From: JAKSCF01 sp028279945
GTDB lineage: Bacteria > Bacillota > Clostridia > Peptostreptococcales > JAAYPU01
DNA length: 43,798 nt
Reading direction: 5' to 3'
Assembly: GCA_028279945.1 (NCBI GenBank)
Contig: JANQMT010000111.1
Span: 1 to 43,798, forward strand
This document shows, piece after piece, positions 41,705 to 43,798 of this stretch. The translations under genes and the position numbers were made by a program. The notes under the pieces are model-generated. The model was not told the DNA's origin. It did not search any database and saw only the letters and a list, made by a program, of their open reading frames with translations. Position 1 is the stretch's first letter, and the number at the start of each line of letters is the position of its first letter.

Positions 41705-42451
41705 TTAGATCATTACCATGCCGCCGTCGACATTAATGACCTGTCCTGTTATATATGACGCTTCATCTGATGCGAGAAACCCTGCTAAGTTAGCTATATC
41801 TTCCGGATTACCCAATCGCTTTATTGGTATTTGATTTAATAATTGCTCTTTAATATTTTCATTCATTGTTTCTGTCATATCCGTTTGAATATATCCAGGT
41901 GCAATAACATTTACCGTAATCCCTCTTGAACCTAATTCTCTTGCCATAGTTTTTGAAAAACCTATTATACCGGCTTTGGATGCAGAGTAGTTGCCCTGCC
42001 CTGCATTGCCGATAATGCCTACTACAGAAGAGATATTGATGATCCTGCCTTGTTTTTGTTTAATCATCAACCTTGATATTGCTTTAGTACAATTAAAAAC
42101 ACTTTTTAAATTAGTTGAAATAACTTGATCCCAGTCTTCCTCTTTCATTTTTAGTAAAAGGCCATCCTTGGTCATCCCGGCATTATTGATGAGGATGTCG
42201 ATACCACCGAATTCTGAGCCGACTTGTTGAATCATTTCTTGTGCTTCATCCAGATCGGATACATTCGCTTTTACAGCAATTGCTTTTCTTCCAAGCTGGG
42301 ATATTTCTTTTACAACTTCATTGGCAAGCGCTTCATTACTATTATAATTCACTGCAACGTCTGCGCCTAAGGCAGCAAGTTTTAATGCAATGGCCCTTCC
42401 AATTCCTCTTGAACCACCTGTTACGATAGCTTTTTTATCCTTCAATAACAA
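41705..42451 (-). CDS. fabG: 3-oxoacyl-ACP reductase
   Basis: NADPH-dependent SDR of fatty-acid synthesis, 248 aa. TGGSRGIGRAI, NNAG, Ser in ISSVVG and YSASK are present, with the tail VDGGMVMI. Start is a TTG with AGAGGG upstream; a second TTG two codons later is possible. Part of the fabH-D-G-F run. Confidence 0.96.
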   Translation of the reverse strand: MLLKDKKAIVTGGSRGIGRAIALKLAALGADVAVNYNSNEALANEVVKEISQLGRKAIAVKANVSDLDEAQEMIQQVGSEFGGIDILINNAGMTKDGLLLKMKEEDWDQVISTNLKSVFNCTKAISRLMIKQKQGRIINISSVVGIIGNAGQGNYSASKAGIIGFSKTMARELGSRGITVNVIAPGYIQTDMTETMNENIKEQLLNQIPIKRLGNPEDIANLAGFLASDEASYITGQVINVDGGMVMI

Positions 42452-42468
42452 TTCAAATCCCTCTCAAT

Positions 42469-43404
42469 CTATTTTATTTCTCTTAACAATGCATGCAGCG
42501 ATCTCATGTCTTCAACGCTGTAGCATTGAATCGGTATTCTTTTCTTTCTTGAGATTTTTCTTAGAAAACCACCTAAGTTTCTTCCAGGCCCTACCTCAAT
42601 AAAGAGCTTAACCCCTAATTGAATCATTCTCATGATGGTGTCTTCCCACAAAACGGCACTGCTGACTTGGTCTATTAATAGTTCTTTAACTTTTCTATCA
42701 GAATAAGTGTCTGCTGTTACATTAGCTATTACCGGTATATTGAATGGCTGCACCGGAACATTTCTAAGCTCCACAGCTAATTTTCTTCCGGCTTCCTTTA
42801 ACATCGAGCAGTGAAACGGTGCACTGACCGGCAACGCGACTGCTTTGCCGCCTCTTCTTTGTGTAATTCTGCTGGCTTCTTCAAGCGCCGTAATTTCCCC
42901 GGAAACAACGATTTGACCTGGGTAATTATAATTTGCACTTTCAATAATGCCTTTTGGTTGAGCTTCTTTTACAATGTCCGCTACTTCTTGTCTATCCATT
43001 CCCATTATAGCAACCATACCGCCTTTTCCCATGGGAACGGCATCCTGCATAAAACGTCCTCTCTTGCGGACTACTTTTACTGCATCTTTAAAGCTCATGG
43101 CACCGGCTTCCACTAAAGCGGAATATTCACCCAAGCTTAATCCTGCTGCAATATCTGCTTTAATACCTTCAGCCTTCAAAGCACTGGATACAGCCATGCT
43201 GGTTGTTAAAACTGCCGGTTGAGTATTCTCAGTCTTAATTAATTCACTATCCGGACCATTAAAGCATAGTTTCTTCATATCCAGATTTAATGCGCTTGAA
43301 GCTTCATTAAATATCTCATCAGCTTGTGAATAGTGTTCACACAATTCTCTTCCCATTCCTGTATATTGTACCCCTTGACCGGGGAACAAAAATGCTGTTT
43401 TCAT
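42469..43404 (-). CDS. fabD: Malonyl-CoA:ACP transacylase
   Basis: Transfers malonyl groups to acyl carrier protein, 311 aa. LFPGQGVQYTGMG start, catalytic Ser in AGLSLGEYSALV, His in SAPFHCSML. The ATG at 43404 is preferred; a GTG four codons earlier overlaps its GAGGTG site. The site overlaps the end of fabH, so the two are coupled. Confidence 0.96.
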   Translation of the reverse strand: MKTAFLFPGQGVQYTGMGRELCEHYSQADEIFNEASSALNLDMKKLCFNGPDSELIKTENTQPAVLTTSMAVSSALKAEGIKADIAAGLSLGEYSALVEAGAMSFKDAVKVVRKRGRFMQDAVPMGKGGMVAIMGMDRQEVADIVKEAQPKGIIESANYNYPGQIVVSGEITALEEASRITQRRGGKAVALPVSAPFHCSMLKEAGRKLAVELRNVPVQPFNIPVIANVTADTYSDRKVKELLIDQVSSAVLWEDTIMRMIQLGVKLFIEVGPGRNLGGFLRKISRKKRIPIQCYSVEDMRSLHALLREIK

Positions 43405-43417
43405 AGTATTACTCACC

Positions 43418-43798
43418 TCATTTACCCCATTTTAATATTGCGGCTCCCCATGTAAGCCCTGCGCCAAATCCAACTAACAATACAATATCACCTTTTTTCA
43501 TGCTTTCTTTTCGGTATGCTTCATCCAATGCAACGGGTACAGAAGCAGCTGACATATTGCCATAATCATGAATATTTAGATACACTTTATCCATATCAAT
43601 TTTTAGTCTCTTAGCTGCATTCTTAATAATTCTAACGTTAGCTTGATGCGGCACTAGATAGTCGATATCTTCTAATTTTAATCCGGCTTTTTCAATTGCC
43701 TCTAAAGAAACTTCCGCCATTTTTCTGGCGGCAAATTTGAAGACTTCACTCCCATCCATTACTATAGTATGTAAATCTTTTTCTACTGTTTCATATGT
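43418..43798 (-). CDS. fabH: 3-oxoacyl-ACP synthase III, C-terminal part (cut by window edge)
   Basis: Starts fatty-acid synthesis by condensing acetyl-CoA or branched acyl-CoA with malonyl-ACP. About 126 C-terminal codons are visible and the frame stays open to the right edge. Catalytic His in VPHQANVRI and Asn in HDYGNMSAAS are present; the active Cys lies outside. Followed directly by fabD. Confidence 0.95.
   Translation of the reverse strand, partial: TYETVEKDLHTIVMDGSEVFKFAARKMAEVSLEAIEKAGLKLEDIDYLVPHQANVRIIKNAAKRLKIDMDKVYLNIHDYGNMSAASVPVALDEAYRKESMKKGDIVLLVGFGAGLTWGAAILKWGK

Overview
The window is low-GC chromosomal DNA from a spore-former-like member of the Firmicutes, most likely class Clostridia. 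The gene order fabH-fabD-fabG-fabF-rnc-smc-ftsY ... ylxM-ffh-rpsP-KH-rimM-trmD-rplS-rbgA-rnhB ... yraN ... comM-dprA-topA is the classic Firmicute lipid/secretion/translation locus, here read right to left on the minus strand. Shine-Dalgarno sites are strong, GTG and TTG starts are common, and genus cannot be fixed from the sequence. All genes but one (4719-5165) are on the minus strand.

Right end (43798 to 34810): fatty-acid synthesis genes fabH (cut by the window edge), fabD, fabG and fabF, without the usual acpP, followed by rnc. A terminator and a new promoter precede smc, and ftsY follows. The smc-ftsY gap holds an unusual array of five stem-loops whose stems co-vary.

Middle (34775 to 17963): a catabolic island of about 17 kb splits ftsY from ylxM. 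In transcription order it contains a PAS-AAA sigma-54 activator (reg2), a LarA-like hydroxyacid racemase, a regulator that lacks the GAFTGA loop (reg3), a possible 27-residue leader ORF, an ornithine-cyclodeaminase-family protein, a glycerate 2-kinase, an enolase paralogue that has lost key acid residues, an agmatinase-family ureohydrolase, a second activator nearly identical to the first (reg1), a creatininase-family hydrolase, a sodium:solute symporter, and three SDR proteins, one of them apparently non-catalytic. Three well-formed -24/-12 (sigma-54) promoters stand before the racemase, the ureohydrolase and the creatininase genes. Together these suggest uptake and breakdown of an unidentified hydroxy-acid or amidine-type compound, with carbon probably leaving as a phosphoglycerate-like acid. 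The substrate is not known.

Left-middle (17836 to 9184): ylxM-ffh, rpsP-KH, rimM-trmD, rplS and rbgA-rnhB appear as short transcription units separated by hairpins. Then come a small arginine-rich protein of unknown function, a PPi-type phosphofructokinase, a 216-bp long-inverted-repeat (MITE-like) element, and yraN.

Left end (8952 to 1): an iron(III)-type ABC transporter operon behind a convincing Fur box, the lone plus-strand gene, a short lipoprotein gene flanked by a 66-bp direct repeat, then comM, dprA and the start of topA. No tRNA, rRNA, CRISPR array or transposase gene was seen.
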